DNA from: Blattamonas nauphoetae
Taxonomy: Eukaryota > Preaxostyla > Oxymonadida
Length of the DNA stretch: 64,000 nt
NCBI GenBank assembly: GCA_033064195.1
Contig: JARBJD010000292.1
Location: 28,925-92,924, forward strand
Direction of reading: 5' to 3'
The notes under the pieces are model-generated. The model ran no database searches and was not told the DNA's origin. It saw only the letters and a program-made list of their open reading frames with translations. How positions within the stretch are numbered: the stretch's first letter is position 1; the number at the start of each line of letters is the position of its first letter. Of this stretch, positions 41,860 to 53,137 are shown one piece after another. The position numbers and the translations under genes are program-made.

Positions 41860-43070
41860 CGATGTGGATTCCAGAAAAACCAAAACTTTAATCAATGATG
41901 TGAGTATCCACACAACTTTGTCAGATATACAAAAAGGGAATCATTTTCAATTCAATCAAGTCATATCACTCTAATTTTCAGACATTTCGATCAAGTTTGA
42001 AGAAAAAAAAAGTTGTGGGCAATTGATCAAAATAATAGACCCAACCTGAGTATAATGGGAAAACTCGTGATCACTAAGGTCAATTCGGTTAACGCAACTT
42101 AACTCGAGATACCTTGTGAAAACCGAATAAACAGCAGAAAAACCGAATAAACCACACTTCACTCGAGTTGTCATCCCATAACATTTTTTTAAGGTTGATC
42201 TTGACAAACTGTCGTCGAATTGAGTCATTTCATCGTGTTTCCTCGTTTATATCTTGTCATTAGTGCGAAAAGAAACAAATTATTGAAGAAAAACTCTTAT
42301 AAAAAATTCGATGTCGATCCGGCCCTTATATCGAACTTTTTCCTAAATTCTCACTATAACCGTCGGCGACGCCTCTACGTATTTGAATTGAACTTACCTC
42401 ATGTAGGTTCTGTGTCATCTCGATGTAAGTCGCTCTTGCTTGGATATTGGTTCCCCTCTCGTTGTCCGCAGACATCATTCATGGAACTTGGGTCGGGAAG
42501 GATTTCATGGGCTCGCGCTAATATGGTCCTCCCCAAGTGTCGAAGTGAATGTCAGTCGCCAGGAAACAGAATGAGGATGCCCAGAATGTGGGCCTAACAG
42601 CAAGACGTTGTCTAAAGAATCAGACACAGAAAACAAATCAAATATTTCTAAAAAAACATGAAAAACAAGAATGTGGGAGTTTTTATCATTTATGAAAGTT
42701 CATGACACTTCAACGTCGTTTTTAATACATTTTCCAACAAAATAGAGAAAAAGAAAGTGTGTGTTGTGAACAGGGCTTTCCAAAAATACCCATAATTTTC
42801 TGGATACCTTGGATTAAGTAAAAATGCGAGATTTAAGCATTTGACTTTGGTGATACAATATTACCACATTTAACCAACTTGAAAAAGCGAAAGTGAGAGT
42901 TTAATAAAAAATGAGATTTGTGAATAGAGAATAAAGGGGTCTTGTCGATCTATCCGCCCTCCCGCTTTCTCCTCGTCTTCTCTCCCCTTCTTCATTGTGT
43001 TCACCATCACTATATTCCATCTACATCGCTGCATTCCCTCTCCCTCCCTCTCCCAGCCAACTCGGACTGA
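41860..43070. other. Intergenic, nothing recognised
   Basis: AT-rich. A plus-strand open frame at 42220-42597 has no recognisable content. No RNA gene was found. Confidence 0.4.
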
Positions 43071-43430
43071 ATGCGGATACGAACGCGTACCAAGTCGCTC
43101 AAGACTTCATCTACGCTAACAACCTCGACCAAAACTAACAGCCTCCCCTCGAGTCTTCTCAACGCAATATTGATCCTTCACTCAAGTGCTGAACTGCCTG
43201 AAGGGAGGCAATCTGTAGCAGATGTTCGGGATGTGCATCGAAGAGAACGACTCAGTGTCGGAGAGATGAAGGTTGATCAATAGTGATTTCAAGACAATGG
43301 AAACACTACTAAACTTGGTCAAGCATGATACACAGCTGGAATCCCTGCTGATATCGAAAGCGCATGTCAACATCGGGACGCGGAAGATGTCGTTCAAACC
43401 AGAAATACAGCTCTTCCTATGTTAAGATCT
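43071..43430 (+). pseudogene. Fragment of an unrecognised gene
   Basis: Two short coding-like pieces lie in different frames: QLGLNADTNAYQVAQDFIYA near 43060-43125 and DFKTMETLLNLVKHDTQLES near 43285-43345. They are separated by stops and possible introns. No domain is recognised; it looks like a decayed exon cluster. Confidence 0.3.
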
Positions 43431-44045
43431 GTTGATAATCATCCTTTTCACACTTTTAGAGATTAAACAGTGCACGAATAATGTGTGATATCATTTCTTT
43501 TCTCATTCTTTGTCTTCATCTCTAATTCCAGCCTGACAACATCTCCCATCTTCACAAGATTTATCGGATGCAATTTCTCCACCCATCAGCCAACTGCCTC
43601 AACCAAGTGTTCTCCCTCATCCGCTTTTTCCTGTTTCTGGTCAACGCCTGGAAAGAGACGTCTTTTCCTCTCAATCTAGTCTCATCATTCTCTTTCTGAT
43701 GAACTACGCACAGTGTCTCCGCATTACTGGGTGTGCCATGTTGGCCGGATTCGCATTCTTTGCCACTTTTCATATTCGGTATCACAACGCGACGCGAATG
43801 TTTTGCTGTTCACGATTCAATGTGTTATCGCCGCTTTCCACCACTTTGAAAGATCTGGTCTTTCCTGGAAGCGTCCCAAACATGGCTAATTGAAGCTCTG
43901 TGTGTCCAAAGGAGGACTGTCATTTGGTGGCTTCACCATGCTCACTTTTGTTGGAATAAGCAAGTATGGTCGCTAGAAATGGGCCTTTTGACATGAAGAG
44001 CCTATTCCGGTCATGAATTCGTAGAAATCTGAACAAAAACCAATC
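43431..44045. other. No supported gene
   Basis: Some hydrophobic open stretches occur on the plus strand, such as NQVFSLIRFFLFLVNAW near 43600, but the frames are broken. Possibly remnants of a membrane protein. Confidence 0.3.
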
Positions 44046-45190
44046 ATGTTTACAGCGAGTCCGTCTTTCGCGACTTCACTCGCTATTCGACCTCCAACAT
44101 TCACCACACCTGGAAAATCCCAATCAACATCTCCTTCACTGCTTTTGAAGACGTTACACACTCACAAGTCGAAAACAGCGCAAGATATTACGATCCTTCC
44201 TCCATCCACCTCCTGTGCACTCCCTCCGATTCATGCACCCCCAATCATCATTAATCCGACGAACATGTCCTTAAATGGAGATGATGAGCCAAACGAACAA
44301 TCACCTTCGTCGTCCAAGGAACAAGAGAAGTCAAACTCTCTCCTTCTCACGCCGCGTGCCTCGTCGCCTCAATAACTCGCTCCAATCATCATTCCACCCG
44401 CTACAAACACCCCACGTCTTGCTCCTGTCCCAGCATCGCCGCTCCCCCTCTCCACGCTCTCTACTCTCTACGAACTACTTCGCTGCTCCAGAATGCCTGT
44501 CAGAGCAGATGTGTCAGAAAATGCCGAAACATCAACCGAACCTGTCCCGTGACCAGGCGCCCTCAGTCCGACTGAACGTGCTGAACGAGATTCTGTCATC
44601 AGGATCACATCCAACGCTCTCGACACTCTCCGATTTGGAGTACACCCACACGTCACACGCGAAGATCCTCCCTCGGCTGGGACTGCACCTGCTCGATTAT
44701 CTTTCGATGCTGTCCCGCGTCAACCCCAATTTCAGCTTCCTCCCATCCAGCCCTCTTTAAACAATTGTGCTTTCTCTCAACGATGGCTAGACCACACTCC
44801 TCACTGGCCATTCTCCTATTTCCTCCTTCACACGACATCGAGCCACTTCGACGCTGTCGCTCGCTTCCTGGCAAGCTCAGTTCCACTCCGGTGAATTTCT
44901 GGTCGCTCGGTACAACTGTGCTCCCTCCCTCGCTCGTTTCGTGTCTGCACTCCACGCTCCTCACGTTCCCCCACATGACACAAACAACACGTCTCTCTCG
45001 GAACAAGAAAACGAGAAGAAAGAAAAATGTTCGAACAAGCAGAAAGACGGAAAAAAGGAGCTGGAAGCAACGAAACTGGAAGCATCGAAAACTCTCAAGA
45101 AGGACAAGCGAATTACACGAAAGCACCGCAGTTACGGATTGTCGGAAATCTCAGGAATTCCCGTTCTACCTAAAAAACTAAAAGCCTGCC
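44046..45190 (+). pseudogene. Decayed Ser/Pro-rich gene of unknown family
   Basis: Coding-like plus-strand sequence in shifting frames: TTPGKSQSTSPSLLLKTLHT near 44110, RITSNALDTLRFGVHPH near 44605, and NCAFSQRWLDHTPHWPFSYF near 44760. A Lys-rich stretch (KKDKRITRKHRSYGLSEISG) ends it near 45145. Stops such as the TGA near 44553 and TGA near 44893 break the frame. The family was not recognised. Confidence 0.35.
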
Positions 45191-45221
45191 TCTCACAATG
45201 TCAAATCACTGCGCAGCTGCT

Positions 45222-45475
45222 TGAAGCCAACAGATCGAGATCAAGTCGATCCGGAAGTTCAAGTCCGCAATTGCTCGTTTGTTGCCTGCACATCGGTTGA
45301 GATGTTCCTCGTTGGCCTCTGCCTACCACTCGACCCCAGCTCGGCTCATTTCGACAGCGTTGGTGGGCGGAGGTCTAACTTCAGAAGAATCTTTTTCGGT
45401 CTCGACGATGTTTCCAATGACTTTGTCCTCATCAACTGTCCACTCTGTCACGCAGACATCGGATGGTTAGAATGA
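45222..45475 (+). pseudogene. Small beta-helix (Pmp-like) fragment
   Basis: The stretch VQVRNCSFVACTS and, in another frame, GGGLTSEESFSVS resemble the beta-helix units of the giant gene. It is isolated and truncated at both ends. Confidence 0.45.
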
Positions 45476-45749
45476 GGATGATGGAGCTGCCGCTTCACTT
45501 GATTGAATTTCATCTAGTTGTGTCTCTCTGACAGACATCTCGTTCTCTTTCCTCTTAACCACAGACTCTGGAAGTCTGATTCGTTGAACATCATCAGGAA
45601 CAGATTGAACGTGAAAAGGCAGATGAGGAAGAACAGCTCGGGTTGGATGAAGAAGAAAGGAAACATCCCAAAGGAAAAGGAGGAGAGAGTAAAGATGGAA
45701 GAAGAGCGACGCGAGGCCGATTAGATTCAAAACGACTGAGCTAAACCAT

Positions 45750-47460
45750 GTGAGATTCGAGAACAACACATCCGCTCGATACAACGACATCTTCATCGAA
45801 TCCTCTCTCTTCGGGGGAAAAGACAGCGAGGAGGAGAGACATCACGGTGTCTGGCACAACATCCACGATGCGAAGACGGCGAAAGTGTTGCGATCGCTGT
45901 TGGAGGTGGACAAAGATACTGTGGAAGGATCATTTGACTTCACGATATTTGGAGTGCCTCTCGTGTCATTCAATTCCTTTTCTGTGTCTGGTCACGCCCT
46001 GCTCGCCATCACAACCGAACAGCCAACCTCGTCCGTTTCTGTGAACTTCGAAGACATCACCCAGACAATTGCTGGGAAAGCGCGATGTGTTCATGTGACG
46101 TCATCCTCTCTTGGAACAGTCGTGACTCCTTCACATTGGGCAGGATCGTTCACTCAATCTCAGCCTCTTTTGACTTCGTTGGATGCGACAGCTCTCTCAC
46201 CTCTGGCCACCCATTCTTCGGGTTATCGCTGTTATTCTATCTCCTCCCTGTCCTCGGCTCTCGCCTCGGCACTCGCTCATTCACTCAGCACCGCGCTTTT
46301 CGTGTTGAATACAACATCTGCTTCTTCTTCCGCATCCGAAAGTGGAGCAAAAGTCTTCCCGTTGTGAAAGAGACAACTAGCTCGCTCTCAATCGAGGAGT
46401 GTTCATTTGGCTCACCGGAATCAGACACCCCACTCACTTCAGCCCTTTTCGACATCTCATTCAGCAACCCTCCGTGTTGAACTGACCGACACAGACACAC
46501 TCTGCTTCACAACAATACGAATTGAGTCGTGCTCATTGACTGGTGCTCCTCTCCTCTCGCTTGTTCTCTCAGCAACCCAACATACGAATTGGGACCTCAA
46601 TCTGAAAGGGATTTCGTTTGCAGAGGAATCATCGAACTCTGTTCTATCTGGTGCCCTCATCTTCATTTCTGGTACTTCGTTTGCGACGCAACTTGCTCTC
46701 TCTCGCTTCCCGCCAGTTTATCCAGTAACAGATGAAAACAAGTTCTGGTGAATTGATTCATCCACTTCAGTGGAATCGTCGCTTCTGGTGTGTCTTGTCG
46801 AACCTTGAAACGAGATTGATGTGGATGGGAAGAAAGGAAAGGACATCGGCCACTGCGGTCATTTTGGAGTTGCTTGTTCGATGATCGGAAAGGGGAATGG
46901 TCGAGCGAATACTGCTGACACTCTCAAAGTAGATCAACCTTCAAGACGAGACGAAGAGGGACGAAGCGATCGCTCTTCACTCAATCACACTCTCGATTGG
47001 ACGACAGACAGGGCAACTCGTCGTCTCATCACTTTCCTTCGAAACAAGAATCGACTCTTAATCTCACTTCCTGATCACTCTCCACGCAGCTAGCTCACTC
47101 ACTATCACATCCTGCTCCTTTACATCGTTCACTTCATCCACATCTCCGTCAATTCTTTCATCCACCATCCAACCCATCCAATCTGTGACTCTCTCCGACA
47201 CATCCTTCGTCTCCTGCCACTCATCAGTTTCTGCACGATCTGGTGTTCTTGATGTGTCTCTCATCGAAGGAATCACGATCACATTCACCCACTCATGCGA
47301 AACGTTCACATCCTGCTCGTCTCCAAAAGCGACAGCCAATCTGATCTTCATATCACACCCATCTTTGTCAGTATCAGTGATTTCGTCGTCTCTTGACTTG
47401 GACTCGACAAAGACCTCAGACTCGTTGGCTGACTTAGCTGTGAAAGAATGAGAACATCAT
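45750..47460 (+). pseudogene. Beta-helix receptor pseudogene, relative of the giant gene
   Basis: It starts in a unit like the insertion region of the giant gene (RFENNTSARYNDIFIESSLF) and follows its order: AKVLRSLLEVDKDTVEGSFD, AITTEQPTSSVSVNFEDITQ, KARCVHVTSSSLGTVVTPS, then by frame changes VGCDSSLTSGHPFFG, ATQHTNWDLNLKGISF, GKKGKDIGHCGHFGVAC and VISSSLDLD near 47380. Frame changes and stops occur throughout, and large parts of the repeats are deleted. It carries no transposon where the giant gene has one, but it lacks some surrounding residues. Confidence 0.75.
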
Positions 47461-47999
47461 GTTCCGGTCCCGCTCTTCCTGCTTTTCTCGATATTTGGGG
47501 AAGAAGTGTTCATCTCGAAGGATTCGTGTGATGTATCGGTTTGTAGCTTCTCAGAGTTTTAGAGACAAATCACACAAAACGCACAACTGTCTCTTCACGA
47601 TCATTCAAAGTGTGAACATTATTGGAGCTCTCACTACAAATCATTAGACACCAGTGTTCTCCATGTCAGCTCCCAAATTGTCGCTTCAATCATGTTCCAT
47701 GTCATCTTTACAGTTTGCACAGGATCCAACCACCCCAACAACTGTTCTGGGAGCTTCACTCTTTGTTGTTTCGAAGACTAAATCGGTCGAATACGATGAT
47801 TCTACATTTACTCTCTTCATGAAAGTGATCTTATTCGAAGGATTTCACAACCCAGTGTTGTGACACATGCAATTGGAACAGTCGCACTGACACAACTCTG
47901 TGAGATATGGAATGAAAAGATAGGGAAGCTTGTGCAGATTATTTATCATTGCAAGAGGGAGGTAAGCGTATTCTTTTTTCTTCATTGCGAGTGGGGGAG
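47461..47999. other. No supported gene
   Basis: Weak beta-helix-like pieces may continue (about 47654-47860), but nothing can be called. Confidence 0.3.
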
Positions 48000-48385
48000 T
48001 TCGTTCGTATTGTTCTGCTTGTTGTGGAGGGCGAGTGGGGGAGTTTGTTGAGCTTGTTGTTCTGGTTCTTCTTGTTGTTGAGGGCGAGTGGGGAGTTTGT
48101 TGAGCTTGTTGTTCTTGTTCTGCTTGTTGTGGAGGGCGAGTGGGGGAGTTTGTTGAGCTTGTTGTTCTGGTTCTTCTTGTTGTTGAGGCCGAGTGGGGGA
48201 GTTTGTTGAGCTTGTTGTTCTTGTTCTGCTTGTTGTGGAGGGCGAGTGGGGGAGTTTGTTGAGCTTGTTGTTCTGGTTCTTCTTGTTGTTGAGGGCGAGT
48301 GGGGGAGTTTGTTGAGCTTGTTGTTCTGGTTCTTCTTGTTGTTGAGGGCGAGTGGGGGAGTTTGTTGAGCTTGTTGTTGTTCTTG
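48000..48385. repeat. Minisatellite with a 53-bp unit, about 7 copies
   Basis: The unit contains GAGCTTGTTGTTCTGGTTCT and GTTGAGGGCGAGTGGGGGAG. The GAGCTTGTTG landmark falls at 48051, 48103, 48156, 48208, 48261, 48314 and 48367, a spacing of 52-53. Two subtypes (TTGTTGTTGAGG and TTGTTGTGGAGG) partly alternate. Read on the minus strand it stays open (47845-48396), giving a Gln/Thr/Asn/Pro-rich repeat, but this is probably not a gene. Confidence 0.88.
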
Positions 48386-48528
48386 TTGTTGTTCATTTTC
48401 TTCTGTCTCTCCTTCAGGTTCAGATCGCGATCCGTGGCAAGTTGTTGGCTGAAGCTGACTCTGAATCCTACATCAGTTTTATCTGTTTCTGCAAAATTCG
48501 CGAGTTGAGATCTTACGCTCGTTCAATA

Positions 48529-50909
48529 TCAATCAGTCGTTCTCTCATCGAATGCTCGAGCAATCTGCGATGAAAGAGAGGGCATCTCATGGGTTGCTTC
48601 TTTCCGTTCCCATCGTCTGGAGAAGTGTTCGTGGACCGGATCAAATCTCTTTCCGGATAGTTCCTCGTGGTGAATCGCTCTTGGTGGAAAGGATGGAAAT
48701 GATGGAAGTGATAGTGGGAAGGAGAGATTCGTGGGAGGAGGAAGAGACACGGACGAACGAGTCGAGATCGACGAACAGGCAAGACGTGCTTCAGATTCAG
48801 TCTCCCAAATATCCATCTCATCCATGACATCCAACAATCTCTCATTCTCGTCCCCCACATATTCGCTCACTCTCATCATTTTCTCGCTTCTCACATCATC
48901 GAGATCCATGCTTCGTTTCTGCTTCACAATGAGATCGTCGATTGTGCGGTGAGTGGACATCTTTACGATTGGGTGATACCTTGGATGTGGATGAAGAGTT
49001 TTGAATTCATGAATCAATGATTGGTAGTGGTAGTTGGTAAGTATGTCAGGAGCATTCATTGAAATCAGAAAGAGAGATTCAAGGGCGGAGCTGGAGAGAG
49101 ACGAACGAAAGAACGTCTTAATCCGATTCGTCCGACTGAAGCCACGTTCAGCCTCGACAGATGTTGGAGACACGAGCAAGCAGATTTGACTGAGGATGGA
49201 TAGGCGTGGATAGAGAAGGGAGTCAGTTTGGGAGTGGATCGTGGAGCACCATCTCTCTCCAAAGGTTCGAATCGTTTCGTTTTCTACTGTGCAAGAATCT
49301 ACAAACGAATCAAATTCCGTATCCATCGAAGTTGAACACGTATCGTTGAAATGGATTGAATACGTTTCACAGAGAGAAGCATACGCCGTTCTCGCGAGGC
49401 TTGTATCTTCTTTATCGACACAGAAGAGGTCGATGAAGTGTCTCCATTCCCCCATCGACATCTCCTCCGCGAATTCAGTCTCCAGATCGGAGAGAAACAT
49501 CATGGAAAGGTTTATCTTCGACAGAAGTGTGTCTCCAGCTGTCCGTAGCGTCTTTGGAGAGACCAGTGAAAGGAGAGCAGAGGGGTTGTTCAGTTCGGAC
49601 AGGTGGGCGAGAGTTGATTGCAGCTGATCGTTCAGGTCGAAGAGTGACAGGCTTCGGCGCTGAACAATTTCAGTGAGAGAGTGAAATGGAGAGAGAACTG
49701 TTTTGAGGAGAACCAGTGTCGAGCGAAATCGCTTCGTCCATTGTTGTTTGAGCCGAATCTCTTTTCTTTTTGTCAACGACGTAGTTGCCAGAATTTTGGT
49801 GATGGATTGATAGCAGGCGAGAGCGTGTTCGGTAGTTCTAAAGATCGAATCCCATCTTATGCGATGGATGAGAGGAAGCGATGTCTTTCTTTCTTTGAGT
49901 CGCTTCTGTAAAGTCACCAACAGCCGTCGACGGTGCGGACTTCGTTTGATGAAAGAAGCACAGTCTTTCAGAATCTCGATTGCTCTTCTGAATTCAGAAT
50001 ACTGAATGCGATGGAGGGTTCGGTTCAGGACGATTTGGATTCGATGAGCGAAACAATGAACATGAATCCCTCTAAACCCTGCGAGTCTAAACCGTCCCAG
50101 AAACCCGTCGTTCTCTCCTCTCATTGCACTGTCACCATCCGAGGAAACAGAAATGCAATGGTGTAGTGGCAACTCGTTTTTCTCGAGAGTCGATCGAACA
50201 GCGTTAAGAATCTGTTCGCCAGACGATGTTGAGATGTGAGGGAGACCAATTGCTTGACGACTCAGTTGCTCATGTCGATCGAAAAATTTGAGAATAATTA
50301 TGAGATGGTTGTTTGCCGAGATATCTGTCGATGAATCAATGATGACTGAGTAGAATGGACGGTTGGTTGAAAGGAGGGAACGATTGAAGGCGAATACTTG
50401 AGACATGATGGATAAAGCGTTTTGGAAGGAACGATGCGATTGAAATGTGCCGACAGATGAGGAAGGAATATTCGCTGAGCGATCGAACTCAGCAACGAGT
50501 GATCGATGATGACAGATTGGTAGATTATGTTTAGAGATGTAATGGACAGATCTAAATAAATTGGTGATCAGGATGTGGGAGAGATGCATTCGAGAAAGTG
50601 AGTTTTGAGTTGGCCCACTGAGTATTGCCTCTTTGATTCAGCATTTGCATGAAGGTTTGTTTGAGTGTGTTTAACCAGGTTCGAGAGTTTGATACTTGTC
50701 GAATATCGCGTAATAAATGATTGGTTTTTGAGACGCTTGTTTTGATAGAATTCCGAGCATCTACAACAGAGAATCCCTTCCCCATCAACTTGCTTAAAGA
50801 GACCTTTCTCAGTCGGAAACATGTTTTCAAAGTCCTTTATCAACCTTGCCTGTTTCAAATCATTGATGGAAGAAAGAGGAGGATGCGAAATGGAGAAGTT
50901 TGGATCCAT
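48529..50909 (-). CDS. hAT-family transposase with N-terminal zinc finger
   Basis: The N-terminal part (50568-50909) has a zinc finger (ILCCRCSEFY then LVKHTQTNLHANA) like that of TTF/ZMYM-type hAT proteins. The main frame (48529-50589, 686 residues) holds catalytic motifs YSVIIDSSTDIS and SSDGDSAMRGENDGF, the HCFAHRIQIVL motif and the C-terminal VEAERGFSRTNRIKTFF dimerisation region. The two frames overlap by one-base offset near 50570-50600, with no obvious intron, so the copy may be broken there. The C-terminal 100 residues are Ser/Pro-rich. No target duplication or TIR was found. Confidence 0.8.
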
Positions 50910-51089
50910 CGAGAAAAATATGGGAATGTGATCAATCCCGGATCTCGTCTTTATGATGAAATTGAGACGAATGCTCCAAGGAAAATGATCACATGAATTA
51001 TATCAACAAGAAAAAGAATGAATCTGAATGAATTGAGGAAGTCGGCTCTGTGGGTGGAAAGCCCTGGTTGTGAATTGTGATGAATATTT

Positions 51090-51380
51090 TAGTCAGAATC
51101 AGAATCAGCAAAGACTCCATCGAATCCTGTTGTTCTTGGATCATAATCATTCTCAAAGTCCTCAATCTCGGCTTGATGTTTTCGATAGAGTTGTTTCCTC
51201 CGTGGAATTCGTGATTCTTTTCTTGAAGTAGCCGAAAGAGCTCTCTCATGAAAATCGTCTGGAAGTCGGTAATTGTGTCCTTTTTCGAGGTGAATATTGG
51301 TTAACCAGCAGGCATTTTTGAAGTCTTGCGTGCAGGGTTTGAAAAAAGCAAATTGAACCCATTCTCGATTTGTTTCTCAT
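51090..51380 (-). CDS. ORF fragment, possibly a transposon accessory protein
   Basis: A minus-strand frame without a Met runs from about 51380 to a TAA at 51090-51092: NREWVQFAFFKPCTQDFKNA, CWLTNIHLEKGHNYRLPDDF, then an acidic end (DGVFADSDSD). It looks like a real last exon. It lies on the same strand as, and downstream of, the Harbinger transposase, so it could be that element's second protein or an unrelated gene. No family recognised. Confidence 0.35.
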
Positions 51381-52132
51381 TTTGTTTTCAATTTGTCAAT
51401 TTGTCACTAGTGCACAAACTAATTCTTGTTCATTCTAAACACTCAAATCGTTGCCGGAAGGCTTTTTCATTGAAAAATAGTCAATTAGAAGATCATTCTG
51501 CGATCAAGAGATTTTGAGCATTTTGGTGATATGGTTCAGATCACGACTTCATCTTTCTTCCTGTCCATCCAACAATCCTACAAATAGTGCCGTTTCATCA
51601 CTGGTGTGTCTCTATCAACATTTTGATTCAAGTTTTCCAAAATATTCAATAAAGACTGTCCAAAGCAGTTGGCCGTCCAATTCTCTATCTTTCCGCTATC
51701 CGATCTTATCATTGCTCTCATTGATTTCAATTCCCGAAATGGTCGGAAAATCTGATTTTTTTTGTGTTTCGACTCCAAAATTATTCGCGACACCTGCTCA
51801 TACTGTCACAATCAGGATCGTGCTGCTCGACTCTGTATTCTGTGTTTTCAGCTTCCGTAAACTGGCTCATCTGGATCTTCGTATCGCACTCAATCATTTC
51901 TCTCCGTCAAGAGGAAGTTTGATTTGGAAAGAGTTCAGAAAACAACCGAAATTGTTCTGGATGACTGAATGAATGATATTCAGTTCTTCAGTCCATCCGA
52001 TTACCGCTGTCGACATTAAAGAACCAGATGTTTATGCTTTCAGCAATCTATCCCTTCTCAATCATTATCTAGATGACATTTTGCTGTTTGTTTTTCTTGT
52101 GGTTATTTCAACACACCTAACTTGTGAAATTG
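51381..52132. other. Possible further exons, not resolved
   Basis: The minus strand has coding-like pieces (MIECDTKIQMSQFTEAENTE near 51920, FRELKSMRAMIRSDSGKIEN near 51720) that might join the fragment at 51090-51380. No full model could be built. Confidence 0.3.
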
Positions 52133-53137
52133 TTATCTTTTGTAAAAACAGCTTCTAAACAACTCAATAATGACGGAAGTTTGAACAGAACATGATGATA
52201 TAGATGAGATGTCCGATTTGGTTTTTTGGATCCCTGCTTGCGTGATATGTTTGACGCCAGCAGTGTATTTCCCTCCCATTCGAAGCCACAACCATTTGAG
52301 TCTTCCGAAGAATCTCTCCACTTGAACTCTGTCAGACGCAATTCTTACATTGACTTCATTCTGTTCTTCTTCGTTTGTTCTTTCTTTTTTTCTTCTGTTC
52401 GGTCGATTGAATCGAAGAGTTGGAAAATCTCCGAGATATCCCATGTCGCCTTGAATTCCCCATTTTGGGTCGTTGTCTTGTGGATAGAGTTCTTTCTCCT
52501 GGTCTGTCTTGTTCAGATATTGTTCGATCGGTTGGAGAGTCTTTTGTAGGAGAGCAACATCGTGGATTGAGCCAGCAACACAATCAGAAACAAAGAGCGC
52601 TTTGTAGGGTGGTTTGGCTTCAACACACACTTGAGCCTTCATCGCATAACAATAATGATGACCTTCCCAAAGTACTTTCTTATCTTCAAAATCCGTCAAT
52701 GGTCTGGGGACAACAATAGTTGTTGCATCGATGTAAAGTGCGGTGAAAGGGAAATTGGCTTGAAAATTTGGAGTTGGGCGAGGCGGTACAGAATATCGTT
52801 CCTGAAGGACAGTGAACAGGAGAGGGCGAATGTGTAGAATAGCTTTAGATGCGAGATTTGGACTGATTCCCAATGCCGATGCCAGTCGATTGATTTTAAC
52901 TGTTGAGCTCAACCATTCAAGATAAACGACTAATTCATCTTTGAGAGTGAGTTTCCCCTTTGGTCCTGGATGATTGTATTCTGGACTGTTCGATTGGATG
53001 AGAGCTGAGAGATGAAGAAGAGTGTCTTTCTCCAATCTGAGTTGTTTCCACAAGTTTGCATCGTCATACTTCGACCAAATGATTAGTAGTATAGTAGACG
53101 ATTTGGGAACCAGATTGAAATAATCGTTGAAAACCAA
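52133..53137 (-). CDS. PIF/Harbinger-type DDE transposase
   Basis: A 334-residue frame with a helix-turn-helix (LASALGISPNLASKAILHI, residues about 85-105) and a DDE_Tnp_4-type core: ALYIDATTIVVPRP, SDCVAGSIHDVALLQK and ASDRVQVERFFGRLKWLW provide the three acidic residues. The length is usual for the family and the frame has no stop. Harbinger elements normally need a second DNA-binding protein and 3-bp duplications; I found no clear TIRs. Confidence 0.85.
   Translation of the reverse strand: MVFNDYFNLVPKSSTILLIIWSKYDDANLWKQLRLEKDTLLHLSALIQSNSPEYNHPGPKGKLTLKDELVVYLEWLSSTVKINRLASALGISPNLASKAILHIRPLLFTVLQERYSVPPRPTPNFQANFPFTALYIDATTIVVPRPLTDFEDKKVLWEGHHYCYAMKAQVCVEAKPPYKALFVSDCVAGSIHDVALLQKTLQPIEQYLNKTDQEKELYPQDNDPKWGIQGDMGYLGDFPTLRFNRPNRRKKERTNEEEQNEVNVRIASDRVQVERFFGRLKWLWLRMGGKYTAGVKHITQAGIQKTKSDISSISSCSVQTSVIIELFRSCFYKR

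Noticed and set aside
42220..42597. Plus-strand open frame of 125 codons
   Set aside because: No domain, no relatives in the window and no exon signals; probably chance.
48000..48385. CRISPR array
   Set aside because: The units are contiguous 53-bp tandem repeats without unique spacers, in a eukaryotic setting.
47845..48396. Gln/Thr-rich protein of 183 residues (minus)
   Set aside because: It is wholly made by the minisatellite, whose period is not a multiple of three, so open frames arise on their own.
49262..49282. tRNA B-box-like GGTTCGAATC
   Set aside because: It lies within the hAT transposase coding frame and no cloverleaf can be drawn around it.
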